This document shows positions 1 to 12,189 of a DNA stretch of 60,000 nucleotides, piece by piece. Under the pieces are notes generated by a model. It worked only from the letters and a program-made list of their open reading frames with translations, did no database searches and was not told where the DNA came from. The stretch comes from Symsagittifera roscoffensis. Lineage: Eukaryota > Xenacoelomorpha > Acoela > Convolutidae. Numbering within the stretch: position 1 is the first letter of the stretch; the number at the start of each line of letters is the position of its first letter. The translations under genes were made by a program, and so were the position numbers. The stretch lies in NCBI RefSeq assembly GCF_963678635.1, contig NC_087068.1:19643789-19703788 (forward strand). The letters are read 5' to 3'.

Positions 1-95
1 GGCTTGATGATTTCACATGATCAGAGATAGTTTTTTTTCCCAGTAAAAATTTTAATTTGGCCGTTTGTTCTATGGTTTTTTTGAAAAATTTTCTT

Positions 96-162
96 CATTT
101 ATTTGCTGAATAGAATGCAAATTACGCTTTCCAAATGTTGCGAAAAATCATGAATGACTTTA
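96..162 (+). repeat. Short dispersed repeat, copy 1
   Basis: The stretch contains the core GCAAATTACGCTTTCC, followed by a GCGAAAAA...GACTT block. The same order of blocks recurs in SERCA introns at about 51535-51592, 52370-52466 and 55098-55192. The copies are diverged and have no coding capacity, which suggests an old short interspersed repeat or MITE. Confidence 0.5.
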
Positions 163-627
163 AGCTTGAAGTGGAATTTAATTTTTAATTTTCCAGCAGA
201 ATAAAAAACCCTTGTTTTCTCAACTTAGATAGATTTTATCAAAAAAAAGTGTCAATCATGGGAAAAATTATTTTTTTTGGTCTTGATTCCAGGGGCGGAT
301 CTAGGATTTTCTCGAGGGGGGGGCGGATTTTCAAAAAATTTTCCAAAATTTTGACGACCTTTTTTTTTTTAGGTCGACCAAATTAATTTTTCGAGCTCTC
401 CCAAAGCACTGTTTAGCCCCTATTTTGGCAAAATTTTGTGCGCCGCAGGCAAATTTTTAAAAAAAACAGTCAAAAAAGCCGTTTTTGGGCACTTTTTGAA
501 AAATTTTGACAAAAAAATCGCGTTTTTTTTGGCGCGCGCTCCCCCTCAAAGTTAGTATACATTGGCGCCAAAGGCGACATTGGAAAATTCATAGCATCTG
601 TTCTCTGCTTTTTTGTGGCGAGTGTTT

Positions 628-705
628 GCGATATATTAAGCGTGAGTGGTTAGTGCGTGAGACTCATAATCTCTAGGTTTCCGATCGTATCCGCGACGTA
701 GCCGA
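628..705 (+). repeat. tRNA-Met-like sequence, probable SINE head or tRNA pseudogene
   Basis: A box-A-like block AGCGTGAGTGGTTAGTGCG is followed by an anticodon arm TGAGA-CTCATAA-TCTCT, whose loop carries CAT (Met). A weak box-B-like block CCGATCGTATCC comes next. The spacing is that of a tRNA. I could not pair a proper acceptor stem, so this is more likely a tRNA-derived SINE or a decayed tRNA than a working tRNA gene. Confidence 0.45.
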
Positions 706-1204
706 ATTTTTAATTCGAACTAATTTCTATTATTCTTATTGAACTTTATAGAGCTGCTTTTTGTCAAGTGTTCTATCTAGTGTTTGCGAAGCAAAAAGTT
801 GCCTCCGTGTATTAATTTTTACCCATTCGTGCATGTTTTAGTCTAATTCAATCACCCTTTTAAGAAAAAAATTAACTGTAAACTTAGAACAAAAAAATGA
901 TATAAGTTGAAAATGTATTTTTATCGATTTTTATAAATTTCATATTTGAGTCAATGAACGCAGTGTAGACTCTTTTATAGGTCCTGATGCGTTTTCTCAG
1001 AAAATGTTTTGAAGTTTGTTCAAGTCCAAATCTGATTTTTTTAAGCTTCGTTCATTTCATATATTTGAAAGAAACGAAACAAGCGAAATGACTCCACTGT
1101 CGATTGGCGAAAGTGTACAGTTCACAGGAAATTTAATCGATTTCTTGCTTCGAAAATGGATTTCTTTTTTACACAAGCAGCATAGCTTGTGGTATAGTAT
1201 GAAC

Positions 1205-1404
1205 NNNNNNNNNNNNNNNNNNNNNNNNNNNNNNNNNNNNNNNNNNNNNNNNNNNNNNNNNNNNNNNNNNNNNNNNNNNNNNNNNNNNNNNNNNNNNNNN
1301 NNNNNNNNNNNNNNNNNNNNNNNNNNNNNNNNNNNNNNNNNNNNNNNNNNNNNNNNNNNNNNNNNNNNNNNNNNNNNNNNNNNNNNNNNNNNNNNNNNNN
1401 NNNN
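1205..1404. other. Assembly gap (200 N)
   Basis: Exactly 200 undefined bases. The round length suggests a placeholder of unknown true size. Confidence 0.98.
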
Positions 1405-1989
1405 TATCCTTGTAAAACTAAAATGAAAAACAGTTAACAAAGCTGGCAACGCACCGAAATTGAAAGATTTAGTGGTTTTGAGTGCTCGGGTCACACATTG
1501 GCTGAAAAGAAGCCTTAGAGCAGTTTTTGGAAAATTAAAAAAAAAACAAAAAAAAACGATAATCAAAAATATCTTATACTGCTAAAACATCGGCACAAAA
1601 ATGCCGTCTCCAGCTGCCTAAAAAGATATTGAAATCATTTGATTTTTTTCTGTAGCAGCTCCTGACACAAGTGTCATAGATTCTGAAAAAAAAGAATCAT
1701 TTTTTTACCAAATCTTGTCAGAAAAGAACATGATTCTGACGACGAACTTGATTTTCTCGCTTTGTCTGTCTCTGTTCTGAGAATAGGAGGCCTTGACGTT
1801 TGCGAAAATTCCGAGTGTTTTGAATCCTAAAATAGGTTTCTTAACCTCGTTAAATTGGAAACAGCAGAATTGTAAAGAACAGAGAGCTAACGAAAAAACT
1901 GAGAAACCTTAACCATAGAAAACTAACAGTTTCATGTGATATACCGGCCTGGACACTAAAAAAGCAAAAAGCATAAAAATGAATCCTTG
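1405..1989. other. AT-rich non-coding DNA
   Basis: I see no supportable gene. This stretch lies beyond the last position where copy A can be aligned with copy B (about 1990-2020). Similarity to copy B's 3' ORF and 3' LTR is absent, so copy A is either truncated here or too diverged to recognise. Confidence 0.5.
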
Positions 1990-2019
1990 CAAAATTTTTC
2001 CACCAAGTTCGATCACATT

Positions 2020-3600
2020 AACAAGCCCCGAACCCGGAAACGTTCTGCTCTGGTGACTGAAATTTCCTATCTGAAAGTTCCAAGGGTTTCTGTTGGGTTT
2101 ACTGAGCCCAACCTGCATCTTGGATGAATTTTCTTTCTCGAGAGACCTTCACCCAGTCGTTCCATTGATGTTCCTGGTCCCTCAAGCTCTGCAAAATTTG
2201 AGTCACGGCTTTTGCTGATCCCAAACAGGTTTCCAACTAGGCGGCACAAAGGTGGAGGTAGCTCGTACTTCCGTTGCTTCTTCACTACTCAAGACTCCTG
2301 TATTAAACACCTCGATCTCCAGCTCGTCCAATCATTCCTGTAAGACACGGTTTATCTAGGCTTGCCCCTCTATTGTATCAAAGTGGATGACATCAGTCGT
2401 GAATCTAGATTGATCCAAGGCTCTCAAATTGTGTTCTAGATCCATTAGAACAAATCGTCCAGCATTGCGACTTGCCAGATTATGTACTATGTTGTTCCAT
2501 CTCATGACTCTCTCTTTTTGCCTTCTCTCAGTAGCTTGTTGCGTCCTCGTTTTCATCACCTTGTGCGAATGGTCAGTACCGGACACTGGAATTTCCGCAA
2601 AACCGCAGAAAAAAAAACAAACCAACGCCTCTTCCCATCGACTTTCTTCTGCTTCCGATCTACGATCTTCTCCGTATTCATTAGCTCAACCATTCGGTAT
2701 AACTGAGCTTCCGTGACGCTTCCAAATGCCATTACTGTCGTCATCCATAATGTCCTAAGATTTTGCTCGTCAGATCATCTCCATAGGCATTTTCTTTACT
2801 TGCCTACTTGAACCCCGTCCTGGTCCAGCATCTGCCGCGGTCTTGCTTACAGATGCTTTCGTCACATTTGCAGAGACTTCCACTCTGCATGTGCCGTCAA
2901 ACGTTCTATAGGGTGCAGTCATCTCGGAACCTGGCGTATTCATTTTGACCAATATTCGACCAGCGGCTTCAACCAGCTCTCTAATAGTCCCTTCGACTAC
3001 CGGGTCCCCAGGGTATCGTTCGGGCCCGAGACCGTCAGTCTTCCAGATCCCGATGAGGATTGAATTTCCGTTGTTTGGTTAGCCGTGATGTCTTCCGTTA
3101 CTCGTTTCTCCGGTCTCGTTTGTCTGGATTTCTTCTACTTTGCTTGCCCTGTTCGGTGGCACTGCAGCTTTCAGCTGTGAGGTAGACGAGGCAGCCTCGG
3201 TACCCATCTCCTGATGAATGGTTTGATGTTTCCTCCGTCCACCGGGCCGAAGCCTGGTGGGAAAAGGCATCTCTCTGGTCAGGTATACTCCTGCGGTCCC
3301 CAGCCAAGGCTCGTGCGCTAAATCACTCCCAGAGAGTTTTCCATTTCTTCATCCCATCACGCGCATGCAGGATTCCTTGTTCGCCCGAAACTGTCATCAA
3401 CATAACTTCCGTGGGGCGCTCCCACGGATGTCATGCCCCAAGATGTTCGTCAAGGCATTCGTTAGCATAACTAGCTCTAGATCATCTTGGGCATAATCAC
3501 GTTTTATAGCCCAAACTCGTCTATCACCGGTCCAACGTAGGCCTCATCCAAATCCATGAAACCGTCCAAATTGATTTCAAGTCTACGATTTGATTTCTAT
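2020..3600 (-). pseudogene. Copy A: coiled-coil plus SGNH/GDSL hydrolase ORF, decayed
   Basis: Minus-strand fragments align with copy B 32671-34713. The clearest is at 2356-2625: RRQKERVMRWNNIVHNLAS, then SRNAGRFVLMD, then TTDVIHFDTIEGQA, which keeps the D-x-x-H block of SGNH hydrolases with DGIH changed to DVIH. At 2556-2744 it reads FGSVTEAQLYRMVELMN, with Leu (TTA) where copy B has a TGA stop. The N-terminal start is recognisable near 3400-3590 (GFMDLDEAYVGPVID). Frames are interrupted many times. The hydrolase therefore predates the split of the two copies. Confidence 0.75.
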
Positions 3601-3689
3601 CGTTTAAATTCAGAAATTGAAAAAAAGAATTAAATTGATCAATCAGAATGTAAAAGTAAGGTCATGACCTAACTATCACATTCTGCCCT

Positions 3690-4162
3690 ATTTCGGGTCT
3701 CTGCTTCCATAATGACTATATTTTCTTGCACTGAAGTTGGATTCTTTTGTTGTTCTAAACCTCAAATCCGCGGTAAAGGCTATTGCACATATCCTATCCG
3801 TAAGTGTAAAATCACTATCAGTTAGTTTTATGCTTCAAGATTTTTCACTCGCTAAGTTAAAATATGACTCTACTACCCTTCCTATCTTATAGATGCCCCT
3901 AAATTACTCGTTCCTTGCAATGCTTAGGTTTTTTTAATAACTTTTTAGTGTGCTTAAGCCCTACCGCCACTCCCCGGAAAAAATTATCCATTGAAGTCCC
4001 CGTCGACCTTATACCTAATATCAAATTAAAATTGGTTGAAGGAATGAACATTGATTGCCCGTGGGCTGGCCTCGGAAGGTCATTTTTGTCATTCCAGATA
4101 GTTTTCATGCCTTCGCGGTCTACATCCTGAATTGTTACTTTTATCTCCTTGGGGTCCGACAT
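3690..4162 (-). pseudogene. Copy A: end of pol and macro-domain remnant
   Basis: The frame at 3899-4162 reads VTIQDVDREGMKTIW, then RSTGTSMDNFFRGVAVGLKH, matching copy B just before its macro domain. Here the pol tail and the start of the macro region are in one uninterrupted frame. Further remnants between about 3755 and 3890 give IGRVVESYFNL, TDSDFTLTDR and CAIAFTADLRFRT, matching the N-terminal half of copy B's macro domain. The C-terminal half is missing; alignment resumes in the spacer and then the next ORF. The family call rests on copy B. Confidence 0.65.
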
Positions 4163-4207
4163 AATTTTGTTTAGTCACTCCAAGATGTGCAGGTTTGTTA
4201 ATTTTTT

Positions 4208-4680
4208 TTACTCGTATGACTGCTGTAGCTCATCATCATTTTCGACTTCTGGTTTTGACCGATCTTTGAGCCACTCCTTGTCCTGATCGTCGATAATACC
4301 TAGTTCCCTCGACGCGATTACTTCTTCAAGACCCGCTAGCTCCTCCGCTTTCTTCTTCAGGTCTTTCCTGTCGATTACAAAGTCATCTCCATAAGGATTC
4401 GAATTATCTGCACGTCTTTCTCTACTGCTCTGCCGTGTTTGCACTGTGAAAGGTAGATCTGATTCTGTGTTCTTAAGGATCTCTATCTGCTCGGGATCAC
4501 CCCATTGTTCCACTCCATAGGGTGAAGTTTTCTCAACCGCATCGACTGCGTCATTAGGATGCACGTCCAATGGAAAAAATTTTCCTTACTGTAGGCCTTC
4601 ATTCCCTCATTCTTCTTTCTGAAGCCTTTCTCATTGACCTGGCAGACAGGGTCTATCATCAAATAATCCCTCTTCTGCAT
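4208..4680 (-). pseudogene. Copy A: acidic linker downstream of integrase
   Basis: The frame contains DPEQIEILKNTESDLPFTVQT, matching copy B's DPEQIEIPKNLEPDLPFTIQT. It is rich in Asp and Glu and ends in a linker with VENDDELQQSYE (copy B: VEFDDEQQQSYE). It sits between the integrase C-terminus and the macro region. No enzymatic motif is seen. Confidence 0.6.
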
Positions 4681-5055
4681 ATCTTCAGCTAAACGCCAGT
4701 TTTCTCTGGATGAGCTTTTGGGTTTGGCAACCTCAAAATGTTCAGCTCGACCAGTGCAAAGTCTTTAGAAGTATCCGTCTTGATATTCTTCCGTTGTAAT
4801 GAACGGTTCTCTCTATTTCTGTAGGAGTTTCTTTGTAATCTTCGGTACAATCATATTCTGAAAGACCCAAACTTAATCTGCCACTGAGTGAGCTTTGGCA
4901 CCAGCCGTCTTCTCGTAGAATTTCTTCCTCTGCGTTGCCTGGACTTGTTGCGTGTTGCGCTCCTGCTGACGCCTTATATTATCTCTCACGCAGACCTGTG
5001 GGTGTGTCTTTTTGCCTTCGTACTCACGGTAAAAAAAATTGTCAGCGACAGCCTT

Positions 5056-6080
5056 CTAGTGCCCTGTTTGCACCATGAGTGGACTAATGCTTGTAGTAGA
5101 AGGCTGCGTATTGTTATAAAGAGCCGTCATTTGTAGCAAAGATCTTTCGAACTCTGTTATGTATCCGGAACAGTATACTCTTAAGATCGACACCAAATTT
5201 CGTTTTTGCTTCTCTACTAAGCCATTTGACTGTATGTGGTATGTTGTAGAATGAGCTTGGGCTACATGAGAACCTACAAAAGTGGTACTATTGACCAATT
5301 GGGACGTCATTGGAGAGCCATGTCTGGTTTTCCAGCTATTAATCAAAAGATAACAACCCTCCTCCGCCGAGGCTTTTGCGCATTTCGTAAAGTAATCGAT
5401 CATCACCAGGACCTTATTGGAGCCACTTTCTGTCATACAAATCTTCTGATGATCAATTTGCCACTTCTCACTAAATTCTGTTGACTCAGTTGACTGCAAT
5501 GGGATTTTTAATTTTCTGGGATCTTTTTCATAATGGCATGTCAAACAAGCCGTAAACCAATTTTCACATGCTTTCTTCATTCCAGGCAACTCAAAGCGTT
5601 TCAAGATCCTCTGGTACGCCTTATCTTTCCCCTATTGTCCCATCTAACCATGTGACCTGGACAAAAGTGTCGCCTTGTACTTTAACAGAACATTTTACTC
5701 TTATCTCATTTTGCCGGCAAAAATCACGTCGTTGTTTACATAAAGCCGAGCATCTTTCTGAATATAGCATTTTCTCAAGATTCGATAACTGCCTTCCCTT
5801 AGATCTCTTTTATTTGGAGCTCCATTTTCGATCAACCTCTTTAAGCTTCTCGTTTTGCGGTCATTCCTCTGCGCTCTAAATAATTCCGAGATTCGGTATG
5901 TCGCTTCCAAAACCCTTAGTTGTCCTTTCAGCTCACTTGGCTGATATGCATCATCTTCCATATTGACACATCGAATCTTGGCCAGTGGTTTTGTTTCTTG
6001 ATCAAACGGCGCTATGTCAACCCTGACTGCTTCCTTCTGCGGAAGCAGTCTCATGGAAGATCTTGACAATGCTGTCATTT
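5056..6080 (-). pseudogene. Copy A: integrase and upstream region, decayed
   Basis: The frame at 5056-5604 reads KRFELPGMKKACENWFTACLTC, then WQIDHQKICMTESGSNKVLVMIDYFTK (first catalytic Asp in IDHQ), and later SNGLVEKQKRN (catalytic Glu). The second Asp, in SDNGTAF of copy B, falls in a damaged stretch. The frame at 5701-6078 aligns with copy B's pre-integrase part (LLPQKE, FRAQRNDR). Stops and deletions make it non-functional. Confidence 0.8.
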
Positions 6081-6099
6081 TAGAATCATCTACTGCGTC

Positions 6100-6560
6100 A
6101 TCTCCGTCTTGCTGCTGAGACTGTCAGCATTTTGATGCTTGTCATGCATCCTATGCTCGATTATCATAGGATAGCCATCCAGTCGGTTTATCCAACGACC
6201 AGTGTGCCTGTGGTCCATCGAGTACGTCTTTAACCAGGATTTGTCTTGGTTATCTTGAAAGGAGCGCTCCCTGAATAGGCGAAAAGCTTCTTAACGATTT
6301 TTGAGAACTACTGCAAACATTTTTGCTTTTGGCGCACCATATTTCATCTTCGTATCACTCAGTAATTTACTGCCATATGCAACAGGAGGGAGAACAATAC
6401 TACCATTCCATTCTTGTTCTTGATGCAGTGTTCCAGAGATGGCAACTACTGAGGCGCCGGTGTCGCAAACGTACATGCCTTTTTCTGAAGGTATGCCTAG
6501 TACTGGTGCCTCGCAGAACTCCGGCCTAATTTTCTAGAAGGCTTCCTGAGCCTTTTCATT
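6100..6560 (-). pseudogene. Copy A: RNase H, decayed
   Basis: The minus strand reads MYVCDTGASVVAISGTLHQEQEWNG, then YGSKLLSDTKMKYGAPKAKMFAVV. The conserved TDAS, which carries the first catalytic Asp, is TGAS here. This copy retains two segments that copy B has lost (MYVCD, and PKAK near the GAP), so together the copies show what the ancestor had. Confidence 0.75.
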
Positions 6561-7440
6561 TCACTTGATTTTCTTCCCTTTGTTGCACGTCAACTGCTGC
6601 ATCGGATAGACTTTTTCTGCATACCTCCTCAAAAATTCTCTGTAGTATTGCTTAATCCCTAGGAAGCTCATCAATTGCGTGTTTGTCATTGTTAACACCG
6701 CTTGCACCGCCTCAAGATCGGGCCTCACGCCATGCTTATCCACCGTCCTTCTCAGGTACTTTTTTAAATCCCTGAGGATCTCGCATTTCGAGAATTTTCA
6801 TTCAATCGAAAACTTCATCGTGTCTATCAATATGGTCATCCAATGTAGGTGTCACAAATACTACATCATTACATTATCCACATAGCACATACTTCTTTGA
6901 TATGTCAGTCAAGGCTTGAGCCATAATCATCTGAAAGGTCGCTGTTGCATTGCACAAGCCGATAGGCATCCTCTTCCTCAGGTACACTCCCAACTCGCCC
7001 GCAAAACTTATTTTCTTTATGTCCTGCTGTTGCAAAGGAACCTGCTAAAAGTAGCACCAAGTTCCAATTGAATGAAAAAATGAAAAAAATGGGCATCTCC
7101 GAATTTCGACAGTTTGTCACCTATGCGAGGAAAAAAGATATGCAGCCTTTATCGTTACGGCGATGACGAAGCAAAAGTCGCAATAGAATTTCAGTTGACA
7201 TTTTTTGTTCTTGCCCATAACGACTCCACATGCTCAAGGCGATGGTTCTAACATTTCATACTGGAGCCGCAATCTTATCTCGGCTCGGCATGCCTCTGAT
7301 TTATGCTGCGTCATACGCTTTGCTTCACCCTGATTCATAATCTTCCAGTTCTATCTCGTGTTGGACAAAACTGGAAAAAACTATGTCCCTTCTATGTTTT
7401 GAAATTATCTCTCCTCATCGGCAAAGCGTAGCCAAGTTTT
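6560..7440 (-). pseudogene. Copy A: reverse transcriptase, decayed
   Basis: Fragments match copy B's RT: the thumb and connection region with HGVRPDLEAVQAVLT and MSFLGIKQYYREF (6561-6743), and a palm block where copy B's CYVDDVV has become CYVDN followed by a stop (about 6855-6890). The QAL..M and RMPIGLCNAT blocks lie just upstream at about 6905-6985. Many frameshifts. Confidence 0.75.
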
Positions 7441-7699
7441 CTTCGACGCTGAATTAAAACCTGTGTATCCAGTGTTTTCGACAAAACACTCACACACAGT
7501 CCGTTTCAAGGAACGGAAAAACTCCGGCTTTACATCACTGACTTTTGAGTCTTAGTGTTTGGTAACAGGTAAGCTTGCTTACTATTGCTCAATGGTTTCA
7601 AATTTTTCGTCCTAAAAGTCACTGTAACCGCATGCCTAGGCTATAATAGGACCTTTCTATCTAAAAAAAGGACCGGCAATTTATTTTCATCTGTTTTTA

Positions 7700-8225
7700 T
7701 CCTTTTATTGGTCACTGAACCTACTTCCTGTCTGTGTTTCCCATACTTTATTCAAATCAGTTGTCACGTCAAAAATCTTGACCAATTCAAGGCGCGCCCT
7801 AAGATGACCTGATCTGAGTGGTCCTACTTTTTCTACTTCTAGAAAACTCATCCAAAGGTTCCTTCCTCGCATCTGGAAGACTATTATTGGATTTTTTTCT
7901 GCCACGTAGATGACACGGCAATTGGCGGCTGTCAGTCTTAGGTTAATGGGTATAAGTTAGTCCCTGGTGATATCAACTCTCTCTCGTTTTTTGATCGACA
8001 TCACACTGAATACTGTTCCTGTGTCTAAGAGTCATGTGAATCCGATCTTCTTCCCTCTGTTTCAAAGAGATTTGCAGCCACATCTGCCTCGTATCCGATG
8101 TGTACTACACATTGTTCCCTCATCACGTCGTGGCCAATTCTGCGGACCTTCAACTCTTCTTGACTCAGGTTTATTTGCCCTATCTGGTCGTTGTCTGTCA
8201 AAACATAGTTCTTAGTGTACATGTC
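7700..8225 (-). pseudogene. Copy A: retropepsin-like protease, decayed
   Basis: The 8025-8222 frame reads DQIGQINLSQEELKVRRIGHD, then HIGYEADVAANLFET, matching copy B just before its protease. A shifted frame keeps Asp-Thr-Gly near 8006-8016, followed by SVMSIK. The 7705-7905 frame keeps GRNLWMSFLEVE. The active-site triplet survives but the frame is broken. Confidence 0.65.
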
Positions 8226-8789
8226 AAAGCCATCTACTTCAAGAATTACTTGAATTGGTTTTCAGGCTTCCACATAGCGACCATCAGGTTTCACGGTTTG
8301 GATGCCACCAGTCACCAACAAGGCTCGCACTGTCCTCGATTCGGTGAGCGGTCAGATAGTCTGCACAATTAATCAGATGCATCATGGTATACTCCGAGGG
8401 CTCTCTCAGATTTTCGATCAAATGATACTCCCTACCAAGATTATTGACCGTATCTTGCTGCCAGGTGCACCATTCCAAATGTCTGACCATGAAAACTTTT
8501 CAATTTCATGCTTAAGCTGCCTGATGCCTTCGTTTCTTTCCCTGACGATGCTTCGGATGCACTGAGTTAGTTCTGTGCCTTCGCATTCTCCACCATTTCA
8601 AGTTTGACTTTCTGTTCGATTTCCTCAAGTGCCAGTTTTTGTTGAACACTGTTCAAGGCATCCCTTGCTGCTGCTTTGTAACCAAATCTAAATTCTTGTG
8701 CTGTGGTCTCGCATTCCGCTCCGATCGTCTTCTCCATCAGGGCTTGCATTTTCTTCTTGAGGCTTTTCTTTCCTTCAAATTTCTGCTTC

Positions 8790-11245
8790 GCTCATCAGAC
8801 GTGACGTGCCTTGCTGGTCTTAAGACCGGACAAAGACTCCTCATAAACTGGATGCTTGGTATCTGTCACGGCATCCCATATTTGTGGACAATCCGATATA
8901 AACTGACATTTCAATTTAAAAAAGAAGCACTTTGGGCCGAATTTTGAGAATAATTCCCTTAAAAGTTCAACGTGAACCTTGTCCGATGCATCTTCATCTT
9001 CTAAGCAAAGACGACTGCCTTCATGTTTGTTTGTTTGTCGGGCATGCCGATATATGATGGTGTATGGAACTGCATTTTGCACAAGAGCATCTCTCCAGCG
9101 TTGTTCTAAGCTCATAGCTAGCCCTCAATTAAACTTGAAGCCACTGCCAGTTAAACCTACTGTTTGACTCGTCTGGTCTGCTACGTCCTCTTAGCATCTT
9201 CAAACCAACCTAGATTTTGTCTATAGATTCTTCTTAACGTTGCTTTCGTTTCTCAAAGTGCATCATCGCTGGATGCCCTTGCACTTCTGAGACGAAGCGA
9301 TTCAACATTATCTCGAAAATCTTTTCGGCAAAAACTCCTTGATATTGCTTCATCGATATCACCAAATCAGGGCTGTCCCTTCCAAATTTTTGGTATGCGC
9401 GCTGCACTCCTGTCTTTCAGTCAAGTCTTCATCTTCGAAATACGACTTCAAGACCTCTGTCCAAGAATCCAAGGGTCTATGCAACCGTCTGATTTGACTT
9501 AATAGCATCTCAATATCTCGAACACTCTTCTGGACTTCTCACTGCGCTCATTTGTCCTGGATAATCTTGTAAGGAACGTTTATAGGGATCAGTTAAGGGT
9601 TCGCAAGCTGTTGTTAGTGCCAAATGATCTCAAATTTACCCCCAGGTGATCTTGGGTATCAGTCATTTGAGACTCTGAAACAATCGGTCTGCCAGAATTG
9701 CTGGGTTGAGCCCTTCTCGGGTTCGAGTGACTCCACCCTGAGGAGCCACCTCTAACACTTGCTCGGGTGTTCCGCATGGGTCGATTATTCGAAGCTGGTA
9801 TGCTGCCAGTTGAGCTTCCTCTGTGGCCGTTTGTTGGAGTCCTTCGTATTGGACTAGCTGAATTAGCCCTTCCTTTAGAGGACCCACCTGTTCTTCCTCT
9901 ACTTGAGGTTTCGTAGAAATTCACTCTAGACTTTCTACTCGTTTCCCTTGAGAGCGTTTCTCTGTTTTGATCCACGTTTAGCTTCTATGAGTTCCATTTA
10001 ATATGTCCATTATGGCTTCATTGTATCTTTTCATCATGGCAAATAGCCCAGTATCGACAGCTCAAAAACATGCTCTTGTAAAAAAAAATGTCCATCGAAG
10101 TTGCTCCATATCGTCTCTCAGCCTTTGCTCTCTCTGCTCGGCTTTGCGCCAAATTTTTGGCAAAGTAATCATCCATTTTTCCTTTATGCGCTTTTCACTT
10201 CGGCTAGCTTCCTGTTTGTTACGAAGTATCTCCTCCCGCAAACCTTCTTGTTCGATGTGAACAGCTCTCTCCAATTCACTCATTCTGTTCGAAACCTGTT
10301 CTGCTTGCTCACCCATTTTTTCAATGATTCTGTTCAGGTCTTCCTCCAATGATATATCGTCATTGATAATGGTTTCACCAGCCATGGAGTCAGTTTATTT
10401 ATGGCAGGCAGTTCGGTGCCAAACCTCGCCGCATCCCTCTCTCATGAAGGTCTCGTATTCAGCCTCCATCTCTCCTAGCCTTAATCCTGGCCTGAGGGCT
10501 TTGGTTTAAATCACGCCAGTATGGTTACCAGAACTAGTTGTTGCAGAAAATTTACAAGAAACCTGCATTCCATTCAAGTCATAATTACAGTTCTGACAGT
10601 ACGAAACTGATCTGAGGAGCCACTATTCGTGTTGACAGGCATCTTTTCTTTATGGGTCGAACTGTTGAAGCTCAGCTGTGATTCGTTATCATCATCTTCA
10701 CCGTTTCTGTCGTTTTCCTTTAGCGTATGGATCTCGTCAACAGCTCCTGCTCCCATCGTAAAGGGAACAACTTTTCCTACAGTATTCTTCGGTCTTTCCG
10801 AGAAAGAAGAAGACGTGACTGCTTTTCCTGAATTCCCTGAATCACTGTATGGTCGGTAGGTGAACCGTCAAAAAATGTTTTGTCAACCGAAATGTCGGGC
10901 ATTGCCGACGTTTCTTCTCGATCAAGAGTTTGATCGAAGTCGCAAAATCTTGTCACTGTTCTACTGGAAAAGATTCAATGGCTAATCGCGTCGTCTCGTT
11001 ATCTTTGGTATCAAGTTCTTCCTGATCCTCGTTATAAACTGGACTTCGGTGTATCTGCACCTCCAGTGTTGCTCGTTTCCCTTTTTCCTCCGAGACCTTC
11101 TGACTCCTATTTTTGACCATTTCTCCAAAAACTTTTTCTCGCTTCGTCTTCCGAGCCTTCAGTTTAATGATTTCCTGTCTTGTTTTGATATACTCTTCAT
11201 AGAGTTATCACCTGGCTTAGGTATCCTCGACTTATCTAGCCTCAT
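8790..11245 (-). pseudogene. Copy A: gag, decayed
   Basis: The start is at ATG 11245 (MRLDKSRIPKPGDNS), matching copy B's MSLDTSRIPKRGNSS. The 10062-10385 frame keeps a coiled coil (SNRMSELERAVHIEQEGLREE). Basic, Ser/Gly-rich sequence at 9589-9975 matches copy B's RGRGSSSG region. Capsid-like remnants lie at about 9230-9560. The second CCHC knuckle (8795-9115) is corrupted to CFFFKLKCQFISDC. The frame is broken repeatedly. Confidence 0.75.
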
Positions 11246-11934
11246 TTTAACCTATCACTAGTCGTTTCTAACTCACTTAATCGGCCTAACGAAAATCTTG
11301 TGCCCTAAAAACACGTAATACTATCACAATAAAACAAACGTTCTACAGTTTTAACTATCAAATCACCACAAATCTGATTAGGTTACAACAGTTCACCGTA
11401 TTTTCAATTTGTTCACAGCAGTGGTTAATGGACTATCGAACAAAATGCTTTCACAGTTGGATCATGAATTATTCCATATGAATAGAGACAGTAGGAAAAA
11501 AATGTATGTGCGTTGCGATCAGTCTGTCGCAGTTTATTAGTCGATCTTGTTTCTAAAAAATCCCTCGAGGTCTGATGCCGCACTTAACCGTTATAATATT
11601 CTGTAGTGGGCTTCTATTGCACCCACCAAGTTTTTTGTTAGCTATCTGCCTCCAGATTGCCCGAGTTATACCTACTAAAACTGTCACAAGCAGTCCTTCA
11701 AAAAAATCAGTTTCGGGCTCCAATCTTAGCTTTATCAAAAGTGTGTTCTACTATTGATTTCACATGAGTCGCGAACCTCTGGTTTAATTTTGTATTAGTT
11801 CGATTTCCGTTCATTCTGCTTAATCACAAGTCATCAATGCAGTCACTTGTTCCTTGTCGTTCCCGGTTTGCTCATGTGTCCTTAAATCCTCAGAAAATTG
11901 ATAAAATCTTATAAGATGTCAAGTTTTTGCTTTT

Positions 11935-12185
11935 CCGCGGCAACTTTTTCCGTTTTACGCACGGTGAAAGGTTGCTATTCTGATACTTCCAGTTCTACGT
12001 TAACGTTCACGGACGGTAAAAGATTGCTTTTTTGACCTTTCCGGTTTTACGTTTACGTCCACCTACGGTGAAGGGATACTTTTCTGTCCCTTCCGGTTCT
12101 ACGTTTACTTTCACGGACGGTGGAGGGTTGCTTTTTTTAACCTTCCGGTTCTATATTTTTGTTCACGGACAGTAAAGGTTCTGCT
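11935..12185 (-). repeat. Copy A leader: about 53-bp tandem repeat, roughly 5 units
   Basis: The plus strand shows five successive units built on TTCCGGTTCTACGTTTACG, then TTCACGGACGGTGAAAGG, then TTGCTTTTTTGACC. Unit starts are about 52-54 bp apart. The units are diverged from each other. The array borders the CCGGA-type array at 12190-12530. Confidence 0.7.
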
Positions 12186-12189
12186 TTAT

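Larger units (their letters stand above)
1..1204. other. AT-rich intergenic DNA
   Basis: No gene is supported here. The stretch is rich in A and T homopolymers. At 292-330 it holds a GGGGCGGATCTAGGATTTT-like sequence followed by a G run, which has the look of a transposable-element end. Part of a short dispersed repeat lies at about 96-162 and a tRNA-like stretch at about 628-705; both are listed separately. Open frames that run into the gap are made of undefined bases and are not genes. Confidence 0.6.

Noticed and set aside
1016-1566. Open frames on both strands across the gap
   Set aside because: Most codons are undefined bases; the flanks have no protein-like sequence.
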